This document shows positions 32,645 through 44,582 of a stretch of DNA of 64,000 bases, one piece after another. The position numbers and the translations under genes were made by a program. Numbering within the stretch: the stretch's first letter is position 1; every line of letters begins with the position of its first letter. The notes below the pieces were generated by a model. It searched no databases. It was not told the origin of the DNA and saw nothing but the letters and a program-made list of their open reading frames with translations. Origin of the DNA: Linderina pennispora (taxonomy: Eukaryota > Kickxellomycota > Kickxellomycetes > Kickxellales > Kickxellaceae); contig NW_024468253.1 in assembly GCF_002104995.1 (NCBI RefSeq), forward strand, positions 310,001 to 374,000. Direction: 5' to 3'.

Positions 32645-35600
32645 ATGGCCAGCACAGAGGTATCCACGCGTGCCGACGAGCTGTACAGGCTGGGGGTGGA
32701 GAGTGAAACGCCGAATCGCACACAGCTGGACAAGCTGGTGGATTTCTTGCGCGTCAACCCGCTGCTCCTGTACCCGGACTACTTTAACAGGGGCTACCAG
32801 TCGAATGAGCCTGCAATCGGAGCGTGGCACGGCCAGAGCGCCAACGACTCGGACGACACGCTCGTATACCTAACGACACTGGGCGTGTGGGGGTGGGCGG
32901 TGATGGAGGACGCCTGTGTGCCTGCGGCCGCCAACCAAGCAGCTGTTCAAGACAACATACCCAGGCATGGTCCACCGCTTCCTAAAAATAGCCGGGCAGA
33001 CGCTGCGCCAGATGAGCCACACGCCAGGCCCGATTGTGCGGCGCGCAATCCAGGCGCTGACGCGGTTCTGGTCGGTCCTGTACCGGCATTGCACCGACGA
33101 GGAGGAGGATGAGCGCATGTGGATGCAGGCATACAAAGAGATGCACGGGCCTGGCAGTGACTATCCGCCAGATCCCGCAACAGTCGGAGGACCCAGCCAC
33201 ACTGATGCATGTGGTCAAGTTCTTGGAGACAGAGGCCGCAATCTTCTCGGCAGCGCAGCAGCGTGCTGATACAAAGGGGTACGATGAGGCCAGCCTGGAT
33301 CTGTGCCCTGATCAGCACCCATATCTTAACAAAGCCCAGCTGGAGGAGCGCGGCACGTCGGCACGGCAGATGCTGCTGTCGCTGCTGCCCAACAGCGAGA
33401 CGCCGCGGCTGTTCAACACGACTTTTATCACCGGTATAGTGACATCGCATGTGTACCTGATGAATCTGCGACCGCAGTTTGTCACGATGCTGCTGCGACC
33501 GGTGATGGACTGGTACGAGCAAATAAACACCAACTACAACTCGATGGTGACCTCCACCCAGTCGTCCACCATTCAAAAGACCCTGCGTCTGTCGCTGTTC
33601 CAGCTGTACTGCAGGATGCTGGCTCAGGGCCTGGTGCAGAAATACTGCCCGCAGCTGGAGAGCATTCTGGATACCCTGGGCGGGTCCGAGTGGATCTCCT
33701 GGCAGAGCCGGCAGGCCCGTCGGCGCAAGTACGAGGAGGAAAAGCGCGCCAGAGAGCGCAGCAAGATGGCGTCAAGGCAGCAGCAACAGCAGCAACAGCA
33801 GCAGCAGAGACAGCGGTATAGCCAGCCTAGCTCTGCGGCCTCTGCCTGGGACCAGGCGCGTGACGGTGATTACTATTTCGATCCAGACGATGACACCATG
33901 GCTGATCAGCCAGCGCCGATGCTGCCGACCGACGCAAACTCGTTCTCGAGCATCGCGCCGCTGCCGGCCGAAATCGGGGCCATGCTCGAGTCGCTGAACC
34001 GTAACATGGCCTCGGGCAAGAAGCGCCCGGCGCACCGGCCCGAGTCTGACGACGAGGAGGAAGATGAGGAGCAGCAGTTCCGCAGGCTTGAGGAAAACAC
34101 GAAGCGGGTCAAATTTGAGGCTGAGCAAGTGGCAGCAGCAGCTGTTACTGCCATCGCTGACATTGCATCCAGAGCTGCAAAGGCTGACAAGGCTGACAAG
34201 TCGGCCACGGGGGATGTTGAAATGGACGAAGAGGTCAGCGCAGCAACGGACTCCGGTCCGTTTGTGCTGCACAAGAGTGAGGACATCACGCCCGAGCTGC
34301 GCGAGCAGATGATGAACCAGGCGTTCAATCGCGTGGTGGATGCCAGCAAGAGGGTGAAGGCGCTGGTCGAAAGCATGCACGTCCAGGGCAGCCGCGATGT
34401 GGCCGAGATCAATGCCCCCAGGGTGCTGCCCAACGGGCTCAGCACCAACGCGGGCGTGCTTGAGGACGCAATGTTGCTGCTGGTGCGGCTGATCTCCAAC
34501 TTTTACATCACGCAGGCAGATACCGACAGGCTTGCAACCAGCAAGCAGGCAGATAGCGTGCTGTCGCATGGGATCCGCGAGTGCATCGGGGGCGTGATCT
34601 CTTTTATCATTGAGTCACCGCGGGCACACTACCGGCTGGCCCAGCTGCTGCTGTATGAGCTCTGGCTGGCTGTAATTATCGCCAACCCCGAGCTCAAAGA
34701 GAGCAAGCCAGACGAGTTCTCGCCACTTGCGCTGTACACCGACTGGTGCACGCGCTTCTTTGATAGCATCCTTGAATCGGCAATCAAAGCCACGCTGACA
34801 GCCGAACAGCCAGCCCAGGTCGTGCCTGGCGCTGCCGAGGGCACTGTGGCAGTGCCGCCTGCCAGCAGGGCACCGCAGCATGACCGGCTGCTGTTCAACT
34901 ACATCGTCGAAGCGCCGTTTTTCCCGCCTGTCCTCATTAGCAAGATGGGCACATGCCTCAGCAACCCTCGCACCGCACACATGGGCATCGCGACGCTGCG
35001 TGATGCCATTGCGCTGCGTCCGCCTGTGCGCCGCGAGGGGCTTCGTCTTCTGCTTGCCTATAGCGCGAACCCCGATAGTGCCACACGCACAGCATGCATC
35101 ATTGCCGTCAAGAAGCATCACACCGATCCCACACACGCGGCGTGGATAGAGAAGATGGCACTGGATGGTATGCGTGAGAGCCTGAAGGACGCAACTGCGC
35201 AGTTTGCAGAGCTGGGGACCAAAGTGAAGGGCATTCTGGAGACGCCTACTGGTCAGCCCATGGAGGGCGATGAGGCTACAGCGCCTGAGGACCCGAAGGC
35301 ACTTGCCGCCAAGGCAAAGGCTGCAGGCGAGGCTGCGATTGCTGAGCGGGTGCTTCGGCGCTCACAGCTGTTCTTAGCACTGTGCACCCGCAATACCAGC
35401 TTGCTGTCCAAAATACTCGAGATCTATGCTGATGCGATTCCGCAGGTGCAGGTCATGATCCGCCACCACATCAAGCCGCTGGTGCTGTCATTGGCGCACA
35501 GCCCAGCAAAGGTCCTGCCTGTCCTGCGCACATTCCCACCAGGAGCCGAACTGATGGTGCTGCGGATGGTGGAGCTGCTTACGCTGCAAACGGTCCCGTC

Positions 35601-36336
35601 CAAGGAGCTGGTTCAGACCGTGATCGATATATACAAGGAGCGCCAGCCCAGCCCGCGCGTTCTGATCTTTGTGCTCAATGGCATGACGCGCGACCAGCTG
35701 GCGCAGTACCTGCCTGAGGTTGTGCGCATGCTGAATGGCACCGAGCCCATGCACATGCTAGTCACCATGGGCTTTGACCGCCTGACCACGTCGTACCAGG
35801 GCCGCCCCAGCTGCATGAGCCCGACTGAGCTGCTCGTCGCACTCCACGCCAAGCCAATCTACGACACAGGCATCGCATGTGCGGTGGAGGCCGTGCGTAT
35901 CTGCATCGACAAGGACATGGTGTTTTCGCCGCAGATCCTGGCTGCCGCCGTCAAGATGCTGCTGGAGCAGGACGAGGTGCCACCTCTGCTGCTGCGCACG
36001 GGAATACTCTGCCACAAGAAGCACCGGAGCACTGCTGGCCTTATCAACGGCATGCTCAATACCTTGGTCGAGCGTCGTGTGTGGCAGATGCAGGACGATG
36101 TCTGGCAGGGATTCGTGCTGTGCTGCTACGAGTTGCTGCCGGCAACGTTCAAGGTCATGTTCAGCCTGCCACACGAGCATATGAAGAGGATGATCGAGCT
36201 GGACCCGCGGCTGAAGAAGGCCGCTAAAGGAGTACGCGTCAAAGTTCCCGCGTGGCAGCCGTCGCGACCACTACCAGTGGCTGCTGGAGCTTGGAGTAGC
36301 TCTTGGTTTGTATCTGAAAATATATGGTTTTTGTAG
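32645..36336 (+). CDS. PTA1: Symplekin/Pta1 scaffold of the mRNA 3'-end processing machinery
   Basis: HEAT-repeat scaffold of cleavage and polyadenylation factor, bridging Ssu72 and the endonuclease module. The ATG at 32645 gives MASTEVSTRADELYRLG. The N-terminal HEAT part crosses two one-base breaks (near 32928 and 33160). From 33170 the frame is open to the end. It includes TPGPIVRRAIQALTRFWSVL, a charged linker with a Q run (33775-33805) and an acidic stretch. The symplekin C-terminal block follows: LSKILEIYADAIPQVQVMIR, HHIKPLVLSLAHSPAKVLPV, LPEVVRMLNGTEPMHML, ICIDKDMVFSPQILAAAVKM. Total about 1,230 residues, larger than yeast Pta1 and close to animal symplekin. The extreme C-terminus may be affected by one more indel. 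Confidence 0.9.
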
Positions 36337-37778
36337 CGACCCGATGTCCTGGCGCACTGGAACCCCCTGGCCCAGCCTGCTGCTATTTGCTGATCAAAGA
36401 AACGTGACTGCATGCAAGCCGCACAGCTATTTCGGAAATGAACTTTTGAGGCATACTCCGAGTCCAGTTCGCTGGCAGGTCCTCAGCGATTTCCTCTGGT
36501 GGCGGTCCCGGATTTGCGATCTACGTTAGCAAGAAATAGAAATGGACCGCCTTTCGTCATTGTGCAGCTGGAGTCCAGCTCGCAGAACTCTTGGTTTCTG
36601 CTATTGTTGCGTCCTATTGTCCTGTTTAGCCTCTGGTGCCACAACTCGGAATAGGACTAGCACAATCCAGGTTAGACAGAGAGAGCAGCAACAAAGGCGA
36701 TGATGGAAAGGCAGTAGCGCAGCAATGGCCATCCGAGTCGCGATGCATCGTGCGAGCCATGTGCTGGCTCCTTTCCCATGTCCATGTCCCATGTCATGTC
36801 CATGAAACTGCATGGCCTCCTTTCTGGCCTGCATCCTGGAAAGCGCACAGAAGTGCAAGTGAAAAACAGCTGACAGCTATCAAGCTTGGCCAAGCTCGGA
36901 CGGTGATCGTTTTGTCTGGGCATCTGCAGATTCCCCCTTACCCGTCTAGCAAGCCAGTTCTATTTTTAAAAACAGTCTAACCGGTCCGCTCCAGAGGAGC
37001 CGCGCCCCGTCATTGATGATTGGAGCTAGAATCGTAAAGGATGACCTAATAGATATTGCCAGGCTCTGGGAAGAAGGGTGCAACAACAAACACCACAGCT
37101 GGCGCTGAATGGCCTGCAGTCTGTCCAATGCCCATGCTGCACCAGCCCAAAAAACCGTCAGTCCTTCTGCCGATCCCTTATTTTTACCACACGCATGTCT
37201 CCCCCCATTTCTTTGTGTTGATTGCAATCAACATCCCTTATTCGCGCATTCTCCACCTTGCACTGGGCGGCCAGTCTGTCGCGAAAGACGAAGAATGACT
37301 ACGGATATAGAGCGAGTCCGCCATATCGGCGTCTCCACGCGCTGAACGCAGTAGGATAATGAAAAACGTTCCCAAGTTTACGACGAAAAAAAACAACAAC
37401 GAGCAGTACCCTTCGGACAAAGGCGATGTTTTTGGCAAACTCGTCGTTTTTCGTGCCTCGTATCCCAATTGACGAGCTATTCGCTGCGCTAGTTCGTCTC
37501 TTTTCCTTTGCTCCCTCTTCACCTATTTGCATTTTTCACACCTTCTTTGCGAGAGTTGCGTTGACGCAGACTTTCCCTCCCTCCTCACCCTTTCCGCGTA
37601 TTACCGAAGTTTTATAGAGGCCAAGTTAAAATATAGCCCTTCCCGTGCGCTAGTTCTTATTGTCCACTTGGCTTGTTATATATCCCTTTCCCCTCACTTT
37701 CCATCTCCCCCTTCGACCTCTTTAGGTTGCAAACCAATCACCACCACTCTATCCGACCTTTTGTATTGAAATATTGCA
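36337..37778. other. Long upstream region of the LPMO-like gene
   Basis: 1.44 kb without a gene. The final 350 bp (from about 37430) are pyrimidine-rich (ctttccctccctcctcaccc), typical of a fungal core promoter or long 5' leader of a strongly expressed secreted-protein gene. No ORF with domain character. Confidence 0.45.
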
Positions 37779-38862
37779 ATGATTTCGATTGTGCGCAACG
37801 CTGTCGCCTTGGCTGCTGTTGTCTCGTCTGTGCTGGCTCACAGCTGGGTTGACTGCGTCAAGTACGACCCGGTCAACCAATCGTGCCTCGGCTACCCGCG
37901 CGGGTACCCGGGGCGGCAAGATGCCAACATCAACACCGAGTACACGTACCTGTTCAGCGGATCGCCCTCTTCGCAGGCCATGTGCAATGACAAGCAGCAG
38001 GCATCGATGAACTACCCGGGCAACTTCAAGATGGCGACGGTGCAGCCGGGCGAGACGGTGTACACGACATGGGAGATGAACGGGCATCTGAACAACGAGA
38101 GCCCGACGACGATCAAGGTCCTGTACTATCCTGACTCGTCCAAGGAGTTCATGGATGTGAAGGAGCGCGACACGTCGATGGTTGCTGGCTCGATGGAGTT
38201 TGCGACGAACGGGAACTGCTACATCCCGGACAACCCGAACTCGGTGTGCTTTGGGAGCTGGAAGGTGCCGCAGGACCTGGATGCCCGGGCAGACATATCA
38301 CTTTGTGTGGTTCTGGTACTTCAACGCGAACCCTGCCGGCCAGTGGTACTCGTCCTGCTTCGACCTGAAGGTCGAGTCCGAGAGCCACGTCGTCGATAGC
38401 TCCAAGTCCATGGGTGAGCTGCTCAAGAAGGGCCAGCCGTCGCTCAGCTACGTGTATGGATTCAACAGCAAGGTCGAGGCCCAGGTTGCCGATGTCACAT
38501 CGCTGAGCCGCTATGCCCATGCTGCCAACACATCGACCTCCGCCGCCCCCATGTCGACGCCTGCCCCGATGACCTCAGCCGCCCCCATGGCCTCTCCTAC
38601 CGTGTCGCTCGACGATAACGGCCGGAACCCAGACCCCATGGCTGCTTCTACTAGCTCGGCACTGGCCAGCTCGGCACCGGCCAGCTCGGCACCGGCCACT
38701 GCTGCGACAGAGCCCCCTATGCCGTCTGCGGCACCGACCTCATCCCCAGTTGCTTCGCTCGAGGTTGCCACTGTTCAGGATCCCAAGCACCCCGGGCCGC
38801 ACGCTGAAGTGCTACCGCAGACGCCGTCCTGCCAACTAAGAAACGCGACAACGACTTCATGA
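37779..38862 (+). CDS. Secreted LPMO-like protein with N-terminal His (HSWVDC...) and Ser/Ala/Pro-rich tail
   Basis: The ATG at 37779 gives a signal peptide (MISIVRNAVALAAVVSSVLA) whose predicted cleavage leaves His as residue 1 of HSWVDCVKYDP. An N-terminal His is the first ligand of the copper histidine brace of lytic polysaccharide monooxygenases. The domain continues CLGYPRGYPGRQDANINTEY, TWEMNGHLNNESP (candidate second His), NGNCYIPDNPNSVCFGSWKV, and FVWFWYFNANPAGQWYSSCF (candidate axial aromatic). This resembles the fungal HSWVE...YGYPRG...ENGH family annotated as DUF7492/LPMO-like. A Ser/Ala/Thr/Pro-rich, probably O-glycosylated tail follows from about residue 245. One frameshift near 38290 (CCC for CC); another may change the last 25 residues (PTKKRDNDF in a neighbouring frame). 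Activity is inferred only. Confidence 0.75.
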
Positions 38863-39064
38863 GCCTTTTTTTCTCACGTCTTGCTAAATTACGTATGCAG
38901 TGATGTGCCTTCCCCACCTCCAGGCTGTATGCCGTGTGTTGCTCAATGTACATGTGTCGATCTGCCCCATCTCCCTATTTTGCTCTCCTGGTGCCATACA
39001 TGTCCACGCATCTCGTCCCAGCAGGCTGGTCAATACTATGTGGTTTTACTTTTTCGTGCAATGT

Positions 39065-40906
39065 CTAGTTCTTGTAGTCCTTGGGGCCCAGCATGTCCTC
39101 AGGGCGCACCCACTGGTCAAACTGCTCCTCGTTGAGCGAGCCCAGGGCAATGGCCGCCTGCTTCAGCGTGGTGCCCTCCTTGTGCGCCTTCTTGGCGGCA
39201 GCAGCAGCATTGTCATAGCCAATGTACGGGTTCAGCGCAGTGACCAGCATCAGCGACTCGTGCAGGATCTTGTTGATGCGCTCCTCGTTGGCCTTGATGC
39301 CGACAACGCAGTTCTTGCGGAACGAGTCGCTGCCGTCGGACAGCAGGCGGACCGAGTGCAGCACGTTGTAGATCATCATGGGCTTGAACACGTTCAGCTC
39401 AAAGTGGCCGTTGGCGCCACCGAAGGTCACCGCCGTGTGGTTGCCCATCACCTGCGCGCACAGCATCGTCATCGACTCGCACTGCGTCGGGTTGACCTTG
39501 CCCGGCATGATCGACGATCCAGGCTCGTTCTCGGGCAGCTGCAGCTCGCCGAGGCCGCACCGCGGGCCACTGCCCAGCAGGCGGATGTCGCTGGCAATCT
39601 TGAACAGCGAGACGGCAATGGTGTTCAGGGCGCCCGATGCCTCAACCAGCGCGTCATGCGCCGCAAGGGCCTCGAACTTGTTCGGCGCCGACGTGAACTG
39701 GTAGCCAGAGATGTTCGAGATCTCCTCGGCCATGGCCTTGTCAAAGCCGGTGTACGTGTTCAGGCCTGTGCCCACAGCAGTGCCGCCAATGGCCAGCTGC
39801 GACAGGCGCGGCAGCGCAGGCCTCGATGCGCTCGATACCGTTGGTCAGCATCTGCGTGTAGCCAGAGAACTCCTGGCCCAGGGTCAGCGGGGTCGCGTCC
39901 TGCAGGTGGGTGCGGCCGATCTTGATGATATTCTTGAACTCGTCCTGCTTGGCCTGGAAGGCGTCGCGCAGGGCGGTCAGCGCAGGGATCAGGCGCCGGT
40001 TGATCTCGGTCACCGCCGCAATGTGCATGGCCGTCGGGAACGTGTCGTTCGACGACTGGCTCTTGTTGACGTGGTCGTTCGGGTGCACGGGCTTCTTTCG
40101 AGCCGAGCTCACCGCCCAGGAATCTCGATCGCACGGTTGGCAATCACCTCGTTGACGTTCATGTTCGTCTGCGTGCCCGAGCCCGTCTGCCAGACCACCA
40201 GCGGGAAGTGGTCCATAAGCTTGCCCTCGATCACCTCCGTCGCTGCCTGCTGGATCGCCTCGCTGGCCGTGGAATCAAGGCCAAAGTCGCGGTTGACGAT
40301 GGCTGCCGCCTTCTTCAGAACGCCCATGGCCTTGATCACAGCATCGGGCATCCGGTCGGTGTCGGCGCAGATGTCAAAGTTCATCTTGGAGCGGGCGGTC
40401 TGGCAGCCGTAGTACTTGTCGGCCGGCACCTCGAGCTCACCCATGGTGTCGCGCTCAACACGGACCTTCTAAAAAAAGACATCGGTTTGGTTAGCGGCTG
40501 CGTACGTTGCGAGTTCGTCTCATGCCAAATTATATTGATCTTTACCGAGAGCTGGGCAGCAGCAGCAGTGAAAGTGCGCACAGCACCCTGGCTGGACTGC
40601 GCCTTGGCGGCAGCACGGACTCCAGAGAGGAGAGCCTGGCGGAGCTAAAGCTGATGGGCAGATGGAGGGTGGGTCGGGGCCTCACAGGAGTGGTAGAGCA
40701 GACAAAAGAAGCATGGGAGGAGATACACCAGGGAAGGAGACGGTAGACAGGAAGCAAGGTAGCAGGGTGGGTTTAGTACATTGGCCGATGGAGCTGACAC
40801 GGTTAGCTGGACACGCTTCTCTCCTTGGACGTGTCCTGTTGTTGCGCTCTTCTGAATTCGTGCTACTTACAGCGCCGTTCTTGAGAATAGGGCCAGCAGG
40901 AGACAT
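39065..40906 (-). CDS. FUM1: Fumarate hydratase (class II), with mitochondrial presequence
   Basis: Interconverts fumarate and malate in the TCA cycle. Exon 1 (40906-40871) encodes [12 protein letters not shown]. Intron 1 is 235 bp (GTAAGT). Exon 2 (40635-40546) encodes 30 residues, [20 protein letters not shown] then [10 protein letters not shown], an Arg/Ala/Ser-rich presequence. Intron 2 is 77 bp (GTAAAG, GCTAACC branch). Exon 3 starts [20 protein letters not shown]. Family signatures: [50 protein letters not shown], and [15 protein letters not shown], containing the catalytic-loop Ser. It ends MLGPKDYKN. One-base breaks near 40120 (CC for C), 40095 (AAA for AA) and 39815. About 490 residues. 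Exon 3 has an in-frame ATG (MGELEV) that could make a presequence-free form. Confidence 0.95.
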
Positions 40907-41359
40907 CGTTGCTTTTGTCGCTTACGTAGACGGGGACTATTGAAAGTTCAAGGAATGGATGGAAAGAGAAAAGCAGTGCTCCTCGGAGATTACGATGCCT
41001 CGCACTGCCTTTTATACTCCCCCTGACCCGCCGTGTCGCGCTGCCCGTATCTCTCGACAGCCCCCTTTTTTCGCCCGACCCGGGGAATGCACACCTTTGT
41101 CGCCTCGCTGTGTCACTCGTCCCGAGTTGATCCTGCAGTGAACGGACCACCCGGCTTTAGGGCGAAATGCTCCGACCAAGGCGCGCTGTGCACTGCCAGC
41201 CAGCATGGGGCTTTTTGCGATAAGCGTGATCGCTGATCCGAATCCCAGGATTCTGCGATCAGTGCCATTTCGAGTGAGCAAGCTTGCCAGCAGCCATTTC
41301 GTGCATTGCGGCTTTTTCGCGCCGTTCACTAAGCAATTCGACTAATTTCTACACCTGCA
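40907..41359. other. Divergent promoter region FUM1 / CMC1
   Basis: 453 bp, no gene. A GC-rich half near FUM1 contains ttttatactcc (about 41011), a possible TATA element. Confidence 0.4.
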
Positions 41360-41718
41360 ATGTCGCCCGAAGAGAAAGAGAAGGCTAATGACGCCAAAGC
41401 CGCCTGTCGCGGCACCCAGCCTGCACCCCAGCCTGCAGGTTGCCTCGCTAACGCGGCGAGAGGAGAACAAGGTGATCGAGCTGAAGCGGCAGCAGTCGTA
41501 TGACCGGTGTGCCGACGCCATGCGGTTCTTCTCCGAGTGCAGCGCCAAATACACGATCAGCGTGGTCTGGAACTGCAAGGAGCACAAAAACATCATGAAC
41601 GAGTGTCTGCGCCGCGCCAACACTGTCGATGACATGGATCGGGCGCGCGCAATCTTTGTCAGCGAAGAAGCTGGCCAAGCTTGACGATATCAAGGACAAG
41701 CCGCGCACGCTCATCTAG
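41360..41718 (+). CDS. CMC1: Twin CX9C protein Cmc1 (COX assembly, mitochondrial intermembrane space)
   Basis: Copper-related assembly factor of cytochrome c oxidase imported by Mia40. Twin CX9C motifs are explicit: CADAMRFFSEC and CKEHKNIMNEC, about 13 residues apart (CSAKYTISVVWNC). N-terminal SLHPSLQVASLTRREENKVI matches Cmc1/COX23-type proteins. Start choice: the ATG at 41360 (MSPEEKEKANDAK) needs a one-base break near 41396 to join PPVAAPSLHPSL. The ATG at 41388 is in the main frame and needs none. I prefer 41360 because of its charged, natural N-terminus. Near 41667 another break restores KKLAKLDDIKDKPRTLI and the TAG at 41716. About 118 residues. Convergent with CRD1. Confidence 0.85.
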
Positions 41719-41773
41719 CATGGCAATATGTATTTGAGAAATATATCTGCTCCGTGTCTACTTTTGCTGTTTC

Positions 41774-42836
41774 TTAGTCGGCAGAATGTGCGGCGGCTTT
41801 GGGATATCGCTTTGCTACCTCGGCCTTGGTCAGCCGGTGTACAGCGTCCTTGGATGTCAAGTACCCAATTCCGCTGAGAACCGTGGTGGTTCCAGGTGAT
41901 CCACTGCAGCGCCACCAGCCCTGTGTGGTCGACTGGAATGCCAAAAACTGGCGACGTAAGCGTAGCCACCATCAGTGGACAGCTGCAGCGCCGTATTCCA
42001 CTTGCTGATCTGCGTCGGCCGTACCTCGACTGACGGAATCGACAGATCAAAGTACCGCTTCAGAGTCTTGGGAGCCGGCAGCGTCGTCCACCGGATAAAG
42101 AATGCCGCCAGCGACAGCGCCAGATCGCGTCCGATAATAACTGCTGCCAGGGCTGTTGGCAAGAGCCCGCCATATGCCAGTGCCACCGTCAGTGTCGTCA
42201 TCAGCACCTTGTCGGCTGCTGGGTCGATAATCGAGCCGACAAACGACATCATATTGTATTTGACGCGCAATATATCCATCCAGCGCATCGGTCAGCCCAA
42301 ACACGACACATCCGGTAAGCGCTAGGACCATATCGTTGCTGCACGATCAGATATCCTATGTACGGCGACGACAGGATCCGCGCCATGGTCAGTGCATTCG
42401 GAATTGTCAGCACCTTTTCGTGGTGCTCCTTCACCACAACCGTCCTGCTCCTGCTTCACTTCCGACGGACTCTTTGATTCGGTTGAGTAAGCTGCATAGC
42501 TTCTAGCCAGCCTGCCTTTACCCGCAATTCCCCCTAGTGTATGTGTGATTGTGTGCAGCCACCGCTTATCTACTGGGCTGTGCCTCTGCCATGCTTGCCC
42601 GGTATTGGCAAGCCTGAGAATCTGGTATCGAATCGATTGTGTGAGTGGAATCCGTGTGTCAGCTGCTCTCAGGTATCGCAGAGACGAAGGGCTGCCGATT
42701 CTACAAGAGAAATAGGTCGGTTCACGACTGCAGGTTAGTCAACAGAACTCTTACCGAAAGTGCAGGTCCATGGCGCGGCTACATACCTCGGCAAGTTCAG
42801 ACTGCCAGATAGACTGCTCCTCATTGCAAAAGCCAT
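41774..42836 (-). CDS. CRD1: Cardiolipin synthase (CDP-alcohol phosphatidyltransferase type)
   Basis: Makes cardiolipin from CDP-diacylglycerol and phosphatidylglycerol in the mitochondrial inner membrane. Exon 1 (42836-42787) gives MAFAMRSSLSGSLNLPR, a mitochondrial presequence. The intron (42786-42701, 86 bp) has GTATGT, a GACTAAC branch and TTGTAG. Exon 2 continues with an Arg-rich leader (IGSPSSLRYLRAADTRI ... LARSYAAYSTESKSPSEVK). The catalytic domain follows: VVVKEHHEKVLTIPNALTMA, DALDGYIAR, and FVGSIIDPAADKVLMTTLTV. These supply the DG-x2-AR-x8-G-x3-D-x3-D motif, with the AR-to-G spacing broken by an indel. Next are LPTALAAVIIGRDLALSLA, STDG/QLSLMVATLTSPVFG, and an end in SKDAVHRLTKAEVAKRYPKA, TAA at 41774. 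Breaks near 42432, 42335, 42270 and 41945. About 320 residues. Confidence 0.88.
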
Positions 42837-44582
42837 GGCCGAGTTCTAATTCAACGCAAAATAAAGAAAACAAGCAAAAAAAAAAAAGTAAAACAAGTTA
42901 ACGGAAGGCGGCTATCTGCCCCTGCAGGAAATGGCAGCTCTCGAGTATAGCTGATTTGTGGCAGACCCGGAACTATGGCGAAAATCGCTGATCTGGTTTC
43001 TGTTCACTTTTTAATCTGCATGGAAACCAGCAGACCCGATCCAATTTCTCAATACAAAAATGTGTGCCTGGTACCATATAGGCAGTCTTTTTGCATGGCA
43101 CACACAGAGTGGAGAAAGAAAAGTGGGTTGCACAGCCTAGAACGGATCTATATAATACCGGCCGACCTTGGAACCAACAGTTTGGGCTGTTCGCCAGAGC
43201 ATAAATGGATGCCATTTTGGAGCATACCCTCGGAGATGTCGTCGGTAGGCACAGGGCCTTTCTACCTATCCAATACAATACAAGTTAGATTCATGACAGT
43301 AAAACAATAGCACGCACATTTACTTGGCCGTTTGGTTGTCAGCGCTCTTCGACACTTCTCTATAACACCTTTAGCCATAGACCGGATTGGACGATGCAGT
43401 GCTGATTCAAGCAGAGCATTTTTAACTATTCGCGTATCACTCTGGCCAGACATAAATATACCACACCAATAGGAGTGCCATCGAATAGATGCTATTTTCA
43501 TTCGGACAATATTGGCATGGTTTTATGCAGGCCTGATATCTCTACAGGGCATTTGGCTGGAGGAAATCAATATACAAACTGATATTTGGGTCACGAAACG
43601 GATACAAAGACATGTGTTGTGCATCCTAAAGAATCCAGCTCTTATCATTAGCAAATGCTTTATTGACATCCATTGAAAAGTATTCCATGTCTTGTATATG
43701 AATATTAGCTGTACATGTAGGCAAAAGACCCAATGGCCTGAATTGGCATTCATTGATTTAATTAAAAGCGCATGTCCATGGTATTCACTATTGTTTGTTT
43801 TCTCTTTCCAAAACAGTGAAAACATACGCCAGTTACCAAATATAGCTGATGTGTTAAATGCCCCTCTTTATAGTCGCTTGGTGGCAGCCATTCTATATCG
43901 CTGTTATGGCGTCCTGCTCGAATGTGGTGCCTCGTCGTTTGTGTATGCAGCCATAAACTATTCATACTATATGGCCAAGTAGAGGCATGACTAGCATACA
44001 TTATCGAGTACTCGAATGAGAGTAAAGGACTGCTGCCTAGTTTCGTTTCAGCCTCCACTTTGCATTTCCTGAGTACGCAGCAGAATGTGCAGCAATTGTG
44101 GTCAGAAGATCAATTCGCATATATTGCAATGGGGGTGAGGTAGTGAAAATACAATGTAAAAGGACAAAGACTTACTCATGTTCATCACTATCAACTAAAT
44201 TTTAATAGCCCAAACCAACATCATCCGCACAAGTTTTTGCTATAGTGGCCACCTGCCAGCTTAAACCAGATCAACCTAAATACGTCTCCAAAGAGCAGTA
44301 ACTCATCTCACCATCGTAGTTCAGCAGTGGCTTCAAGACACCACCAGATTGCGAGCTGAAGCTGTTTTATTGCTAATACATACAACAGTCTATTGTTTAG
44401 TGGAAAGTAGCGAGTACTAGCATTCCACCAGACCTCTTTGCTAAATAGCAACATCAAATACCACACATATATTTAGCGTGTTTCACATATACGATCACGT
44501 TCCAACCTCAGTAGCAGCTCTACAGCAGCATTCTATTACTCAACATTATTGCCAATGACCAATACTAACGAAGGTCAAGTCT
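42837..44582. other. Gene-poor AT-rich interval
   Basis: 1.75 kb. It starts with an A-run (caaaaaaaaaaaagtaaaac near 42876), then AT-rich sequence with chance ORFs up to 110 codons. I find no domain, splice-consistent exon chain, RNA gene or transposon end. It may contain the O-methyltransferase promoter. Confidence 0.45.

Noticed and set aside
33772-33812. CAG/CAA repeat run considered as a microsatellite
   Set aside because: It is an in-frame Gln run in symplekin; no evidence of a separate repeat feature.
38900-39925. Plus-strand 341-codon ORF
   Set aside because: Antisense to fumarase exon 3; high GC third positions leave long open antisense frames.
40090-40125. Programmed frameshifting in FUM1
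   Set aside because: Two nearby homopolymer insertions compensate each other around the conserved GELGSKKPVHP block; no slippery-site/pseudoknot logic, and the same error type occurs window-wide.
42837-44582. Several 80-110 codon ORFs in the AT-rich interval
   Set aside because: No motif, overlapping on both strands, no splice-consistent model.
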